This document shows positions 11,901 through 25,260 of a DNA stretch of 64,000 bases, in pieces. The stretch is from assembly GCA_023853785.1 (NCBI GenBank), contig JAJIRX010000621.1, forward strand, positions 1 through 64,000, written 5' to 3'. The position numbers and the translations under genes are program-made. This DNA comes from Psilocybe azurescens (Eukaryota; Basidiomycota; Agaricomycetes; Agaricales; Agrocybaceae). Numbering within the stretch: the first letter of the stretch is position 1; the number at the start of each line of letters is the position of its first letter. Below the pieces are notes generated by a model that did no database searches, had not been told where the DNA came from, and saw only the letters and a list, made by a program, of their open reading frames with translations.

Positions 11901-14671
11901 AGCCCAGTGAGGATTGGTGGTAACAGTAAGAAAGATGTCAACCTTGCGGAAATAGCGTGCAATGGCCATAGAATCTTGAAATCCCTGAGCCATGTTGCGA
12001 GGCCCACCAGTATATGATGATGGGAGGATAACACGCTGGCCAAGGTCATTGAGATCAAGGTTATCCTCATCATGGACTGCAGCATCTTCAAGATTATTGA
12101 ATCGTGCAGCTCGGAAGATTGGCTGATTCCTCAGAATCCAGCTGAGCCGTTGCTGATCCACAGAAGCAAACATGTCAACTAAGAAGCGTGTGAAGAGACG
12201 GCCACCATGATGAAGAGGATTGAACTCTTGACACCGGGTGTGAATGCGATGAGCAACATATCGTGTTAAGGTGAGACGTCTTGACTCAGGTAAGGTTGAC
12301 TGAACCTCCATGCCACGATTTCTGACGCTGCAGCTGGCGTTGACCTCGTTGTTGAAGACGGTGCTCTCGTTGTTCCTCACTCTCCAATAGGAGCATCTCT
12401 GGGTACCAACCATTTTCACCTCGAGGGAAAAGGAGAGGATATTGGAGAGGCACATAAGCAGGATGTAGATCACTGATACGGTACAATGGTCCAGATCGAA
12501 GACGAAGGACTATATCAGCGAGGTTCTGTGGATTGGTTCCCAGGAAGGATGACGGCCACCTCATCTGCAGTCGGGAAGATTGTAGCGGCGGCGGTCAAGG
12601 CCAGGAGAGAGCCGGAGCCGAACTATGGCATCATCAGCTGGATCGTACTGCTGCAATATCTCGTAGGCATGGCGGTAAACAGGTACATATTGGTGATGTT
12701 CTCTGAGCATAGCTTGCAGAGCTTGCATGATATTGCGATTGAGATCACTGTTGTTGTGCATACGGGCATCCAGTGCTGCGCGAGGCTCATACAGATACAG
12801 CTGGGCATAACGTGGGACCCCTGGCTGTTCGGTCTGCAAAGCACCTGACAGATGATGGAGTTCGCCAAAAATCCGAAATACAGGAGGACCTCGTCGAGGC
12901 CCTTGGTTAACAGAATGATCCTCAGAAACACCGAGGGAGGTAAAGGCAAAAGCTCGATTATATTTCCAAATTTCATCACGGAATTTGACTGCATCCTGGT
13001 CCTGAGAGGTAAGCAGATGTCGAAGAGGTTCAGGAGGGGCTTCAAGTGGGGAAGTCGGACTTTTCCATCCATGCAGCAGGTTCCAAACCGTGGATTGCGT
13101 TTTGAGCTGTCTGAGAGCTTTTCGTTTAACCAGTGAAGGGCACCACATTTGAGACAGGCAATATTCATATGGCCAAGGTCATGCCGTCGAGGGAGGGTCA
13201 TGGTAAGGTCGACGTGCAGCTAAAAAGAGACTGTTTGTTCTGCGTCGCCTCGGCTGTTCAGTGGGATGCGCCGGATAATCTAGAGACAAAGATGTATTAG
13301 ATCGTGCAGTTAATAGATCCATTGAGTTCCATACCTTGACGCAAGGGTGGGAAATCGTCATTTTGATCAGTAGCCTCGACAATGGGTTCGGGATTGCCTG
13401 TGCGGAAACGTATTGAGGAAATAAAAAGTAAAAGAAAATCGGTATCACATACCTTCGTTTAATGCTTGTAATTCTTGCTGATTAGATTCTGCTCGGCCTG
13501 AACAGCCTGTTAGACTCAAATCAATCCAGTCTTTAAATATATCATACCGTTAATCTCTCGTATGTTGGCCTGAGTCAGCAGAGGAGTAAGCTGTTGCATG
13601 ACAGCTTGACCTAGATTGGTATTAGACTCCGAAAAGAGAAGTTCAGAGAAATTAAGCCTACCATGATCTCTTGGATGAGACTGGGAGGGAGGAGGATTCG
13701 GCACCTGATGTCCTACATTGTACATTAGACTGACATCAAAATTCAAACATTATCATTAACATACCAATATTCCGATTACGGTTGGCCTGTGTGGGAGGAG
13801 GGCGTTACTGGTGGACCATTCGCGATATGGCCTAAAGTTTGTTAGATGGAGGGTGGTTGAAAGAAATGTAACATACCATTGAGCTGTATATGATCGTCAT
13901 GAGTGGGCAATGGAGTTACCGGTCCTAATGATCCCCGCTGCAGAGCGCGTTCTCGTTCTCTCGACGGCGACGCTGAGCCAAGGACCGAGCATTAGACGTT
14001 ACTTGATGCTGTTGGATAGTTTGATCTAGAAAAATTGTTAGCTTAGAAAAAAAGTTTTAATGCATATACAGCAGACCGTTGTCCCTCATGGAGAGTTGCT
14101 GTTGCAAAGCACGCTCTCGTTCTCTACGGGCGTTGCTGTGCGAGTGATCTCCTTTCAGATGTCGCACTTGGAGCTTGCGATGCTGGCGGGGTCTGCAGTT
14201 GGACTTGCTGTTCCCGCACTTCTCTTGCTTGCCGACCTATCGAGCAGAACGGTTGGGGCAGCTGGGTAACAGGTGGACAGACGACAATAGAAGAGGATGG
14301 CTAGACATAGAATAATTTCAGAACAGTAGAGAGGCACAAAATCTAGATCACATACCGTAGCTGTACCAGCCCATACTGTCCTGCTCCCAGAAGTCAAAGC
14401 AATAGGTGAAAAGTTTTCATCTGACCTGCTGTTCAGACGGGCGCCGCTGGGGTGAATTCCGGGGTTCCACGTCGCAAGATGTGCAGTTCTCAGTATGTCC
14501 ATTCAACCTCGTCCTTTCAATATATCCAGGGAACGGAGTCGGTGTCTGTGGTCTTGGGGCTGGGGAGTGGCGACGCGGAGATTCTTCAGCATTATGAGCA
14601 AGCTCACGAAGGGCCTGTCGACTGCGTTGTTGGTGGCGTTGAGGCGTGTTGAGAATTTCTTGAAGGTCCAT
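8962..14671 (-). pseudogene. Helitron Rep/helicase, frame-broken
   Basis: Order from the N-terminus: Arg/Gln-rich exons (14671 to about 13500, with introns), a zinc-finger-like segment (HMNIACLKCGALHWLNEKL near 13150), the Rep domain with the HUH motif GLPHMHCLI near 11720 and the tyrosine motif KYAFKYIQKGPDRA near 11310, then a PIF1-type helicase. The helicase has Walker A GPGGTGKT (about 10250-10273), the Walker B region [12 protein letters not shown] near 10030 and the C-terminal motif [11 protein letters not shown] near 9065. It stops at 8962. In Helitrons this protein nicks, unwinds and replicates the element by rolling circle. Single-base frame breaks are visible near 13050, 12570, 12550, 12320, 10070, 9290 and 9215, so the copy is dead unless these are sequencing errors. 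Confidence 0.8.
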
Positions 14672-15212
14672 AAGTTAGGAGTAATGAGTTAGGAGGAATG
14701 TTGAGGAAGAAACAGGAGGCTTACTTAGGGGCTTAGCGATGCGCCACTCATAGCCATGATCGCAGAGAAGGACCCTGATGAAATACTTCGCAAATCTGGT
14801 CCTCAGAGTTGCCCAGTCGAACTATAGGCCTCCTAAGAGAAAACTGTGGCTAATAAGTCTAAGCCGCTCCTGATAGAAAAGAGTGAATCACGCATCACAC
14901 ACGATGGAAAGTATCAAGGAATCATCTATTCACAAGTTAGTTATTGTATCAAATTGTATCAAATTTTACACATGGTTTTTACACATAGGGGAAGAGTCTG
15001 GAAAGAAGAAAGAATGCAAAGAAGGGATCATGGTGGTAAGGGAATGGCGTTGAGAGTGATGAATGAATAGCATTCAACAAAGATGAGCAAGTCGAAGACG
15101 TGAGGGTAAGACGCGTATTGAGACACGTGAGACGTTACTCTTTATGGTAATCAGCTTGTCTTTGACGTTTGTCTCCCCCCGTGGGAGAGTCTCTTGTCGT
15201 ATTATATATTGA

Positions 15213-15571
15213 TATGAAGGAATCATTGACAACAAGTTTGGCAAAGACGGTCCAATGACATGCTCATGGCGGCATGTGGCATGTGCACAAGGAAATCAGT
15301 GGGAAGAGCAAGTCGTGGCAGAATGAAGTCGACAAGTAAAGTATAGAGCATACCCAACATCAACCAAGTAGACGAGGAGCTCAAATGAAGATAAAGAGTG
15401 AGTTGAGGAAATGGCACGCTATTTATTTGGATCGGAGCTTGAAACAACGCTTCTACGCCTCGAGGTGTTAAATTCCACAGTGGGGTTATACATTACAGCT
15501 ATCAACCCCATGCTGTGACTTCAATTCGCGACCTCGATATGTGATTTATAGATGAACATAGTATTTCCCTT
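15213..15571. other. Flank between the Helitron and the membrane protein gene
   Basis: One minus-strand frame of 74 codons (15223-15447) is hydrophobic but has no recognisable family. Nothing else is supported. Confidence 0.3.
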
Positions 15572-16630
15572 CTACGTGTTCTTAAGGGCAAGCCTCTCTA
15601 CCAGTACCGTCGGTGCCATCCCCTAACTCCAGGTTACACAAATATAACCATCAGAAAGAGATACGGAACTACGTACCGCAACAACGATCAGCACGGACTT
15701 GATACAATACTGATCTTCTGCGCTGGGAGATCCCATCACACTAAATGACGGAACCACTATGGAGACGGCATAGAGCAGAAGTGCGAAGCGGGTACGCCGC
15801 GGCCGAATCCACCACCGACATCATCATATGCTTGAATATTCTTTGCAGGCTGGACGGTATTACGTGTATGCTGGATACCCCAGAGGAGTTTATTCTGTAT
15901 CCAATGAGAAATGTGGAAGGCACGGCGGCGCCTAGTGAGATGAATATCAGACCACTTTCAATGTTATTGAAGAGACTGCGGTTCGTGTCGGTGGATGGGT
16001 CGGTAAATAGTCCTACTAGAACCATAACAGCACCTGAGAGGCCTATAATAGGATGAAAAGCGATTAATAGCAATGAATATTTTTCTACCATGCTCACCAA
16101 GTTCCGCAAGAAAAACTAGCAACGGAACCCAACATGAACTTCCCCAGACACTAAAGCACCTCCATATCTGCGAAGAACGTATAGATGTAGATGATAAAGA
16201 AGAGTCATATCCAGTGATATCTTGATTAACCACTGACCAGTAGTCCGTCTGATACAATAAGTGCGGAAAAGAACAGAAACTCATCAAGTACGAACATCCA
16301 AGACGGGCCAGCTCCCAGCATCTCGAAGATGGCCTCCCGTGTGTCTCCATTTCCCAAGACCGCCCACTCTAGGAAACACCGTCGGACAACGAGCTCTAAG
16401 ACAGAAATGATATAAAGCAGCGAGATGGCTGATAGCACCCTTCGACAATTCGTGCTACATGGAGTCTTTCTGGATACTACATTGCGACATATTGTTGAGT
16501 TTTTCGTCCTCCTCCGGGTATAAGGAAAGGGCTTACAGTAAACATACAGCGTCCTTGCGTATGTTACGGTGTATGCGCCCTGACCTACGTGAGTTATAAG
16601 GTCGCGAAATTGACTAATATAGAAGCCCAC
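15572..16630 (-). pseudogene. Multi-pass membrane protein, copy 1, C-terminus truncated
   Basis: This is a fungal multi-pass membrane protein family I recognise only by its pattern. The N-terminal part has QGAYTVTYARTLYVYC, then a helix LSAISLLYIISVLELVVR, the conserved loop GNGDTREAIFEMLG, and LFFSALIVSDGLLV. After a short intron comes WRCF-VWG followed by a helix WVPLLVFLAELG. The next exons hold GLIFISLGAAVPSTFLIGYRI and the region around VVDSAAAY. In the last exon, which starts GMAPTVLVERLAL, the frame meets a stop at 15572, removing the hydrophilic tail that copies 2 and 3 keep. A frame change near 15800 is also likely. Function unknown; a receptor or transporter role is possible. Confidence 0.55.
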
Positions 16631-18222
16631 CCATCAGGACATTGAGGAACGTCCGAGTTGAACTATTGAGGTTCACTCTAATCAAGCCTTCATGAACGTC
16701 GATCGGTGTGAAGATGCTCGTCATAGACTTGGTGGAGGGTTATAACCTTGAGAAGATGGTGCCTGCATTCACTTCACGGAACATTAACCTATCTTATATA
16801 TTCAGTCACATCAAGTTAAATTTGGACGTTCATTCTATTTAGAAGTTTCCATGGGATTGCATAGCATTATTACCCGGCCCCCGAAGTCCATTAACATACA
16901 CCGATTTATCTTTGTGTGCATACTAGCATACTACAGGCTTCGCTAAGTATGAGCGGGTATGTCACGTTTGACAAGGATATAATCTGGTTCAGTGATACCT
17001 GCGTTATCCTGTCCAATTCACCACAGCGGGAGGCTGGCAACCATCAAGATCAGTATAGCGAGTAGACCGTCATTACCGAGTACAGCTCCGCATGTCAGAC
17101 AACACAGTGGAGGGACATGGAAGCACTTCACTTACATGTAGCAATTTTAAATGGGAGAAGAAACAGGTAAGGATTATCGCTGATCATCGTCCGTGAAACA
17201 CAAACATTTAGCGGTGAGGACGGAGATAAAACCAAGGAATGAGTGCACAGTACGCTTTGTGTTTCTCCATACAGACACTGCGACCCACTTTACAGAATTA
17301 TGGGTGTTCTTCACGCCCATGGAATAGGGCGATCGCACCTGAGTAAACGCGAAAGCCAAAAACATGGGGTGCAGTCCAGTTGATCCCACATTCTCATTCC
17401 CATCGATCTTCTGAATCATCCATCAACTTATTAGAACAATCCTATCGTCAGTTCCAATCCAGTCACGAGCTCTGCATCTCCCTCACCCACGACCATCACT
17501 GAAGTTCATGCATCGCATATTTGCAAAGCTTCGGAGTAGAAGTCGAGGATTCTACAGATCGGAATGAAATGCTAGTTGCATAAATGCACATATAATGGCA
17601 CTAGACCGCCCGCCGAACTCTCTTGCTATGGCGGTGAGCTCAACCATTTAAGTACAAGCGGATATACCGTCTGTTCTATTCAGAGGCGAGAGCGAGAAAG
17701 CCAAAGGTACAATCTCGGCCACCGATTATGAGTAAGAGTTGCGCAAAGTGTTGGGCCCCTGAGTATGATTGTGGAGGGAGGGCGAAAAAATTCAAATAGG
17801 GATAGAGGTTGGGAGGTGGTGCGCGAGGGGGTCAGGGAGCGTGAGGAGAGGAATATAATTATCAAACAGTGTACATTGTAGAAGAAGAGGAGGAGGATTA
17901 TTTCCCTCTATTTACACACCAGGTTCATTGCTCATTTATTTTTACTACAGAGATACATCGGAATATGTAAAGTGCTTGCGGCACAGACAGAGCTGACTCT
18001 GTCGAGGAATGGTCTCACCGTGAAATCACATGATTGGATTTAATATCCATGGAGCTACAGTTTACATACATTAGGGAAAATGAGAACAGTAAATAATTGA
18101 CAGATCGACTATTTCTTCGACGTTTACTAATCGTAGAATGGTAAATACAAATCTAAGGAAAGGAAACGGAAAAGAGGTCAAATTTGATGTTGAAAAATCT
18201 GCTATTGATGTGCCGCAATGCG
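16631..18222. other. Intergenic between membrane protein copies 1 and 2
   Basis: Only short open frames without recognisable domains (17174-17419 and 17680-17865, both minus) are present. No repeat or RNA gene was recognised. Confidence 0.3.
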
Positions 18223-19060
18223 CTAGACTTGATTGTCCCTAGATAAATCATCCGTGATGGACTCCCTCTTCAGTTCCATCACCTGGGTCAACTCCGCATC
18301 ATCTGTATGAGCTGAGGCGCTAACATCTCCTCCAGTGGTATTTCCACTATGATCACTGTCACTCCCTTGCTGTGATCCGAACTGCAGGCCAGATACGTGA
18401 GTGATTGCAGCTGGTACTACTATGTTGTTGGGGTCTGTAAGAGCAAGTCTGGCTACCAGAACTGTTGGAACCAATCCCTGATTCTATGTAAGAGACGCAG
18501 GGTGTTAAGATAAGCATTAGAAAATACGTACTGAGACAACAATGCTAATTGATTCTGTATAATAATCAACTTCGCTCAAGGGAGACCCTAACATGTTGAA
18601 TGATGGAACAACAATGATGATGGCCTCGAGTAGGGGTACCAATGAGTAAACTGCGGCAGACTCAATGATGATTATCATAATGTGGTTGAATACGCTGCTG
18701 GATGGTAGTCCATGTGTTCGGCAAGTAGAATGCACTCTGTACCCAATGGTAAAAGTTGTGATCAAAGTAGTCCCCAGTAACACAAATGTGAGAGCACTTG
18801 AGATATCATTGAATAGATTAGCATTTGCGTCACTGGTTATCAAACTAAATTTTGCAATTAAAACTGTTGTCACAACAAAGAGACCTGCAATGACATGTCA
18901 TTACTGGAATTGTTCACACTGAACTTTCATCCATGAAACTCACCGAATTCCGCAACTAAAAGTATCAATGGAGCGGAAATTGCCCAAAATGATTCACAGT
19001 AAATGTAGATGGTTGCTCCATATACCATGGTGTAGATGCCTGATGCACATAAGCTTATGT
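18223..19060 (-). pseudogene. Multi-pass membrane protein, copy 2, internal deletion
   Basis: The copy has the C-terminal exon (18223-18474; MVPTVLVARLALTDPNN, then a hydrophilic Ser/Asp/Gln tail) and the exon at 18517-18873 (LTFVLLGTTLITTFTIGYRV and IIIIESAAVYSLVPLLEAI). Upstream, the reading GIYTMVYGATIYIYC passes directly into FWAISAPLILLVAEFG. In copies 1 and 3 these two segments are separated by an exon of about 100 codons carrying the G-D-x-R/K loop and the SDGLLV helix. That exon is missing here, so two or more membrane helices are lost and the protein is unlikely to fold as its relatives do. Confidence 0.55.
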
Positions 19061-20529
19061 TGATCTTATGCTACTTATTGTATCAATTCTCTTGAATAGT
19101 TGCTACGGATACTCCAAAGAATCATCCCAGTATTACAATGATTTGACATCCTCAGTTCACTCACCAGATATACAGTGCTGTATTTTTAGATATGGTTGGG
19201 AAGGCCGTTGTATTGGACTTGCAACTGATTTGATATTTAACTTAATGACAGTTTTATCCCAAAATACCATTCATGTATCTATCGTACCTGGAACTAATTT
19301 CCGAGGTCAGCATTGAGTATTGTGATGGTCAATATTAATTTCACCTATAGTGTACCCATAGTACCGACCACTCATCCACTATTCATTATTTGTCACTCTT
19401 GCGGGTCAGAAAGACGACGGGTGGTTTACAGATAGTCAAAAATAAATGTGATGGTTGTTGCTCATCATGAATTATCTTGTAGAGTGTGGTATTCATAGGT
19501 TAGGTGAAGTCTGGTGCCAGTGATTCCATTTGGTAGTTGCCGTGGACGTTAGATCGAATCATCCTGCCATGTCCATGATATGACTTGCTCAGCTACATTC
19601 ATCTACCTCTGTAGAAACCCCCTCATAAGGAACATGTTATTATTCACAGACGTCTGTCAGCTGCTCGGAATGTCTACCGTTTTCTCCAAACACATACAAT
19701 ATTTATACAGCGATCATGAAATGTAACTTTAAGAATGTCAACAATTTGATGTATTATGTTTGATTCAGCACACCTGCCTCATCGATGTCGCGATGTTACC
19801 TTCCCCGGAACTTTTGTTCATTCAGCAAAATCTTTGATCGATCACGTACGAATGTCTGTTCTCATAGCTTAGTTATAGTAATCACCGACTGATTGCTACT
19901 TATTGCTGTGCAATGCACAGCACTTGGTTACATCCGGAAATACCTACTTTCTCGTTTTTGAAAAGTAAGGATGTGTGTCAGTGTGCGAATAGACAAAAAT
20001 TTAAACGATGATGGGTCTACAAAAGACTTAGAAAAAACCGTGATGTCAAAAATTACCAAGTCACCAACTTGGACCCCTCGACCACTCCTCAAACATACCT
20101 TTTGCCTTTCGAGAACTCGGCGAACTGCCAAATTATACTGGTTCTATTTAAAGTACAGATAATGATAAGTATTTGTAGAGACTGCAACGTGTAATTTGCC
20201 CTCTCTGATTAGCAGGGGCTTGAAGTAACAAATGACGCGTGCGAATTTTAGCTGTGGCCAATCGGAACATTGACGTGATAGGTGGGCGCCCATCCTCATT
20301 CCATTCGTCCAGCAATCACACAGTATTCTATTCTGTAGTTCTGCTGCTACTGTTCTGCCACAGCACAAAATGTGTTCCCATCGAGGCCTTGATCCAATCT
20401 TCTAGTTCAACTTCATCTCAAAAAGCTGTCTTCAGTACAAAAAATGAACATTATTTAGGTCGAACAACTCGCATTGAAGCTCCAGAACGGATGGAATTTT
20501 CAGAAACGGGCCACATAATCACTGCTGTA
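19061..20529. other. AT-rich intergenic stretch
   Basis: No coding region, repeat or RNA gene could be supported. Short open frames here show no domain. Confidence 0.3.
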
Positions 20530-21130
20530 TACGTCGACGCTTCGGTGGAGGGAGTCTGACTCTGCCTATGTATATCTCACGCCGACACCTCCGAAGACCA
20601 TTCATTAGCCAAGGTATATACTACTACGTTGGAGTCTAAGAAATGCGCCAAGAAGACCAAGCGTGGAGCTTTAAGAAAATCCGACAATTCAAAATCCAGT
20701 CCGAGAAATCATATATCTGGATTTGCTAGAAGTGTTTCAAGAGACACCAGTTCAATCAGCCTACAGAGGGTAAAGAGATCGGCCAAATTGGCTGTGGTGC
20801 GACTTGGCATGCATGCGCTGTGTGCACTGCGATATTTCCTCCTTCAGGATAGAATCGAAAGACCTACTGTGATAATCGTGGTTCCATTACTGCGCTGCGG
20901 AAAATCCTCCCTCATAATCAGAAACACGAGACATGAAAGATTGAACTCCCCTTATATAAATAACGTCGTGAAACACATTCTCGACGCATGTGGGATAATA
21001 GGCGTCATATTAAACGTGGAATGGGTCTCTACAAAGAATAACTTGGCGGATAGGCCGTCGAGAGGAAACAGGTGCGTGGGTCACTAGCAACGTCGAACAT
21101 GAAGTTCTAAAAGACGACTTGCTACGTCGA
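20530..21130 (+). pseudogene. Retroelement RNase H-like remnant
   Basis: The plus strand reads YVDASVEGVG near 20530, YCDNRGSITALRK near 20860 and, in another frame, NNVVKHILDACGIIGVIL followed by VEWVSTKNNLADRPSRG near 20960-21060. These match the D-x-S, D-N-x-G-x-I-x-A-L and W-x-x-x-x-x-N-x-A-D-x-x-S-R motifs of retrotransposon RNase H domains. The three motifs lie in different frames with stops between them, so the copy is long dead. No LTRs were identified and the element class cannot be fixed. Confidence 0.55.
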
Positions 21131-22741
21131 AAAGCGTATCGTCCCTGTTCCACACCATTTCGAGGAGTTTATGCAGACCCCAGTCGCAGGTGTTGTTACG
21201 TTGCATAATACACCCACTTCCCGAGGATCAAGACGCAGTGAGAGTTCTTGAATCACAAGGAATTCGATGCTCCTAGAATGTGGATATGGACCATAATCTA
21301 TCGCCATAACGTTGACAAATTCACCGAGCCACCAGGTCCTACGATCTGTCAATCCACGGATGCGATTGTTACCCATGTGCACTATCCCTTTACTCCATAC
21401 ATGACGTGCGTTCGGGTTCCTATCCATTAAATCTTAGCAAACTGCGTACAGGTGTTGGCTATCACATATTTTGCTTGCAATTGCCTGTCTTACCTGATCC
21501 ACCTGGGATCGTCATAATATACGGTTAGTGTGAGTTGTTAACATGTTTCTTTGAGTTCTCTTTCTAGTAAAGTACCCAACTCTATTATTAACACTTATAG
21601 TATTCAATGGCCCGAAGCCAAAACAAACGAAAGATAAACCAGGTCCATGTCTGAACCACTACATGTAGCACTAGTCCTGGCAAATAAAATATTTCAAAAC
21701 TTCCTCCCAACCAGTCGACACCACAAGACAATTCAAATCGTGGAGAGTATCTTCTACAGATATGCTAGCCTCATCCCCGAAATAAAATAAGCAGGTTCGG
21801 AAGAAAGAGTGGCGGAGGGCTCATCCGCTTTAAAAGCTAAAAAAACGAAATTCAGGCAGAGAAAAAAAGAAAACAATCGTCAGAATCTGAGTTTCATTTC
21901 AAATAATGCAGTCGTGGAACCTTGGCCGAGCCCAGACTCTGGAAGTTGTCGCACTCTACATTGTAGACTCCGTGAAAGCCCTGGAAAGAGGAAGAACAGT
22001 CGAGGGTTCGTGACCAAAGGAACAAGAACGGCCCACGCTCGAATAACAAAGAACGGAAGGTTATGAAATCCCGCCAAAAAAAAAATACGAAGGAAAGAGC
22101 GGAGGAAAGACAGGGCGCATATATCCAAAAGGGACGAAAAGGAAATCACTCATTCCTCGAACACAGCATATTAATTGCTCTTCGTCATATCGCCTGGCTG
22201 CCTGTCATGCTGACTACGTGCTTTCCCATTGCAACGACCCTCCTTCTGCTTCGCACCCGCTTTCCCGAACCCGAAAAGGTCTTCTTCCGCTCCTGGTTCT
22301 TCCCCCCGCCCCCAAAATACCCCATAAGCACACCAAGCATCACCGGCACCGGCAGCACTCATTTCCTTGAAATCGGTACACATCTCCACCTCCCCATCAA
22401 CAGGCCCCAGCACCGCATATGGCAAAGACGGCGTCAGCCCCAGGGTAAGCGACGTAGAGCAGGATTGCAGAATGCGTGGACGGAGATTTGAGAAGAGGGG
22501 CGCGCCGTGTGGAGGGGGTGCAGGACGTATGCGTGGATAGGGCGGAAGGCAGAGAGGAGGGAGGGTGTGGTGCGCGGGCGCCATATTCGAGATCGGCAGA
22601 ACCGTTGAGATAACGACTGTTCGGGAATGAGTTGTAGGACGTCGTGTTGCGCCTGTCGGGCAGCAGGGAGGTTCTCCTGTTCTTTCCAGTGCCGTGTCCG
22701 TATTCATGTCACTATCCCTGTTCTGACGTGTGCTGCTGCTG
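21131..22741. other. Intergenic, with a GC-rich unassigned segment
   Basis: 21122-21427 (minus) and 21809-22066 (plus) are open but unrecognised. A minus-strand Pro/Ser-rich frame at 22171-22761 may be a downstream exon of the transporter-like gene that follows, but no membrane helices are clear in it. Confidence 0.25.
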
Positions 22742-23931
22742 CTAGTGGTGGACCTCACCATGGCGAGCCGCTACAGTTGATGAGATATCACCAGGGACTC
22801 CCGAGGTAATACGAGGCGACGACGATGCAGAAGGCGTGAACGACTCCATGAATTGGCCCACTACCTTCCTCTTCGAATTTGAATGTAAATGCACGCGGGT
22901 AGAACTCGACGCGTGCGTCCGCAAATCATGCTCGCTGTCCTCTGCCACTCCCTCTTCCTCCGGGTGACCATTGTCGTCCACGAAGTCCATAGGAGCGACA
23001 TCCGCTTGCCTTCCCTATCAGTATCGAGACCGAAGATGGAGGTGGACAGCGCGGTCGAGGATGAAGGGACGGGTGGTGTAAGGCTGGTGTCCGCGTGCGA
23101 GAGGAGGCTTACGCCATAGATATACCGACCTGTTAAACTGCCTTAGCAGGGTGTATGCTGGAGGGTATGGGGACGGAAATAGTGACATGGATGAGAGGAA
23201 TTGGATGCGAACAAAAGGAGCAGAAATTGGGGAGATGATACAAAAAAAAGAACAAGAGCGAAAAGCAAAGGAAAAGCAAAGGCCACGCACCACCATCCCA
23301 AGCGTGCTGTACATCACCAAATATGTCAGCGCTCTTCCGGGAATCGTGTTCTTGTTATCGTCCGAGCCCTATATTAGGTCGCGCACCAAGACGACGAAGT
23401 TCTGCATCAGCACGATGGGGAACACATTGGACTCCACGAACACTGCGGTGGCCATTATGAAACTCCTGTGTGCGTGTGCGGACGTGTGAGTTAGGGCTGA
23501 ATAGCGATGGGGATTGAGTACGACAAGGTGAAGGATGAGAGAAACGAGGGTAGGGTACAATAGAGTGGAAGGATTTAGGGTACTCGTGGATGGGATACAG
23601 AGGAGAATGCAGGGATGGAACGCGAATTGGGATACGAATGGGAAAAAGAATGACGAAGACAAGGAGAAAGAATAGGGGACACGTACCACTGTGCCTTCCT
23701 CAAACTAAATGTCCACTTCAGAGCCTGGCCTACAATCGTCAAAGTACAGGTGACAACGATGAACCATATCGTAACCACCCAGGGTTCCCTCAGTTTCCCT
23801 GTCAAGGTCAAGCCATCGTAATTCTCATCGCGATTTGCGTGTCTTATGAGGACGGAAGCCAGTGTACCAGTCGTCTCGTGGTCATCTGTGCATCGTTTGA
23901 TATTGTTTAGGGGAGGTCTACACGTGATCAA
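22742..23931 (-). CDS. PIN-like (auxin efflux carrier family) transporter, partial
   Basis: Exons on the minus strand read a hydrophilic start with LASVLIRHANRDENYDG, a helix TIWFIVVTCTLTIVGQALKW, then after an intron MATAVFVESNVFPIVLMQNF (near 23440), GRALTYLVMYSTLGMVVRG (near 23310), and after another intron YGVSLLSHADTS with a long Ser/His-rich cytosolic tail ending at 22742. The segment around VESNVFPIVLMQ and the ALTYLVMYSTLG-x-x-x-R helix resemble fungal PIN-like membrane transport proteins (Ecm3 group). The N-terminal helices expected upstream and the C-terminal helix bundle are not found. An in-frame stop near 23369 lies at an exon edge and may be intronic. It is either a partial gene or unresolved exons. 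Confidence 0.45.
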
Positions 23932-25260
23932 TGGTCCGTTGTGCCATCAATTTATCACAGAGCGAATGTTGTCCACTCATCCGTTCTCTTCCCTTCAAAT
24001 GTCGAAAAGCTCTCGCTTTGACCCTGAGAATCCATTTTTAATGTTAATTTCACGTCCGAATGTCTTTTATTTCTCTATGCAAGCTAGCCCAGACTCTCAG
24101 AAGAGCTTACCCACTTGTTATGCCCTCGTCATGGAAACCAGCAACCCATAGAGGACCATCGATCAGAAGGCAATGCGGAGATGATTGATAAATCACGCAT
24201 GAGCTGTGCGCTGCGCGTCATGATAGGATTGAGAACAGGAGGCATTCTTCTTCTAGGCCTTTACCCTGATTCCGGTGTAGAGAGCCCGTGTTGTTGATTT
24301 ATTTATTCGGTATTGCTGCTGTTGATTCTCAGTAGCATCCGCGTCCCCATCCTCCCCATAGAATTAGACCCAGACCCCGTACCAAAAACCTCAACTCTAA
24401 GAAATATACATTATAAAGACATGTCTCAATAAACTGAACTTCTTAAACAGTATACTGACTTCGAGTGCCGCATTGCATTAAGGGAAGTTTGATTCTGAGG
24501 GACAACTGTCAATTCCTCAGCGTGGTGCGCAGTGTCATTTCAGAAACCTCTAGCGGAAGGATTGTATATGGGGCGCATGTCTATGGGCGTGTGTGTGTTT
24601 GGGATGCGGTGGATCTCGTACAATTTGGTTCTATTGAGGCTGGTGCGGTAGATGGAGTGTGTGAGACTGGACGAACTGGAGGGGCCCAGAGGCTAAAATT
24701 GAGATTGCTCTAATCTGCTCACGAATCGTGCGAATAAATCCTAGCGCTAGAGATGTGTTTAGTTCTGTCAGGCCAGAATTCTAACACAAGGAGTCACCTA
24801 CTAACGGTAAGGATGCTCTCTCTGTCTATGTCTTTCTGTTGGGAACAGAAGGGTAATATCAATACTTTACAAATACGTTTTTACGCAGTTTATAATTCCA
24901 GAATTGAGATAATGCAGAGTCGTTTATGTAAAAAAATGTAGGCGGCTAATGTGAGTTCTAATGCACTGCTACGTTCTCTGTCGCTGTTGAAGAAGAAAGA
25001 CGATCGGATTACATGTAATTATGTCGATAATTTTATATACTAGGCACAGCTTACCTACAGTAGAGAAAACGAGAAAGCTAAATATGCGACCAAGCTACAT
25101 TGTATAACAAGAACGAAGATTTTATATGACCGAGAGATCACCTGTTCCGTCGACGGGTACAGATCATAGAAAGTGAAATATAAATATAAGGAAAAAGAAA
25201 CAGAACAGAACAGAAATTTTATTATAGGTCGGATCTGCTATTGCAGTCGGGCAATGTGCT
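23932..25260. other. Intergenic, no supported gene
   Basis: Short frames such as 24465-24713 (plus) are open but lack any recognisable domain. No repeats were noted. Confidence 0.3.

Larger units (their letters stand above)
7277..15212 (-). mobile_element. Helitron, about 7.9 kb, with accessory gene
   Basis: The element is read on the minus strand. The 5' terminus TCAATATATAAT starts at 15212 and is preceded by A. The 3' end has a 7 bp hairpin (CCCGTGC-GAA-GCACGGG, 7288-7304) followed seven bases later by CTCG and then T. This gives the A-to-T insertion context of Helitrons, although CTCG differs from the usual CTRR. Inside are the Rep/helicase gene and one accessory gene, both on the minus strand. 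Termini were chosen by structure, not by comparison with other copies, so the exact ends could shift. Confidence 0.6.
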
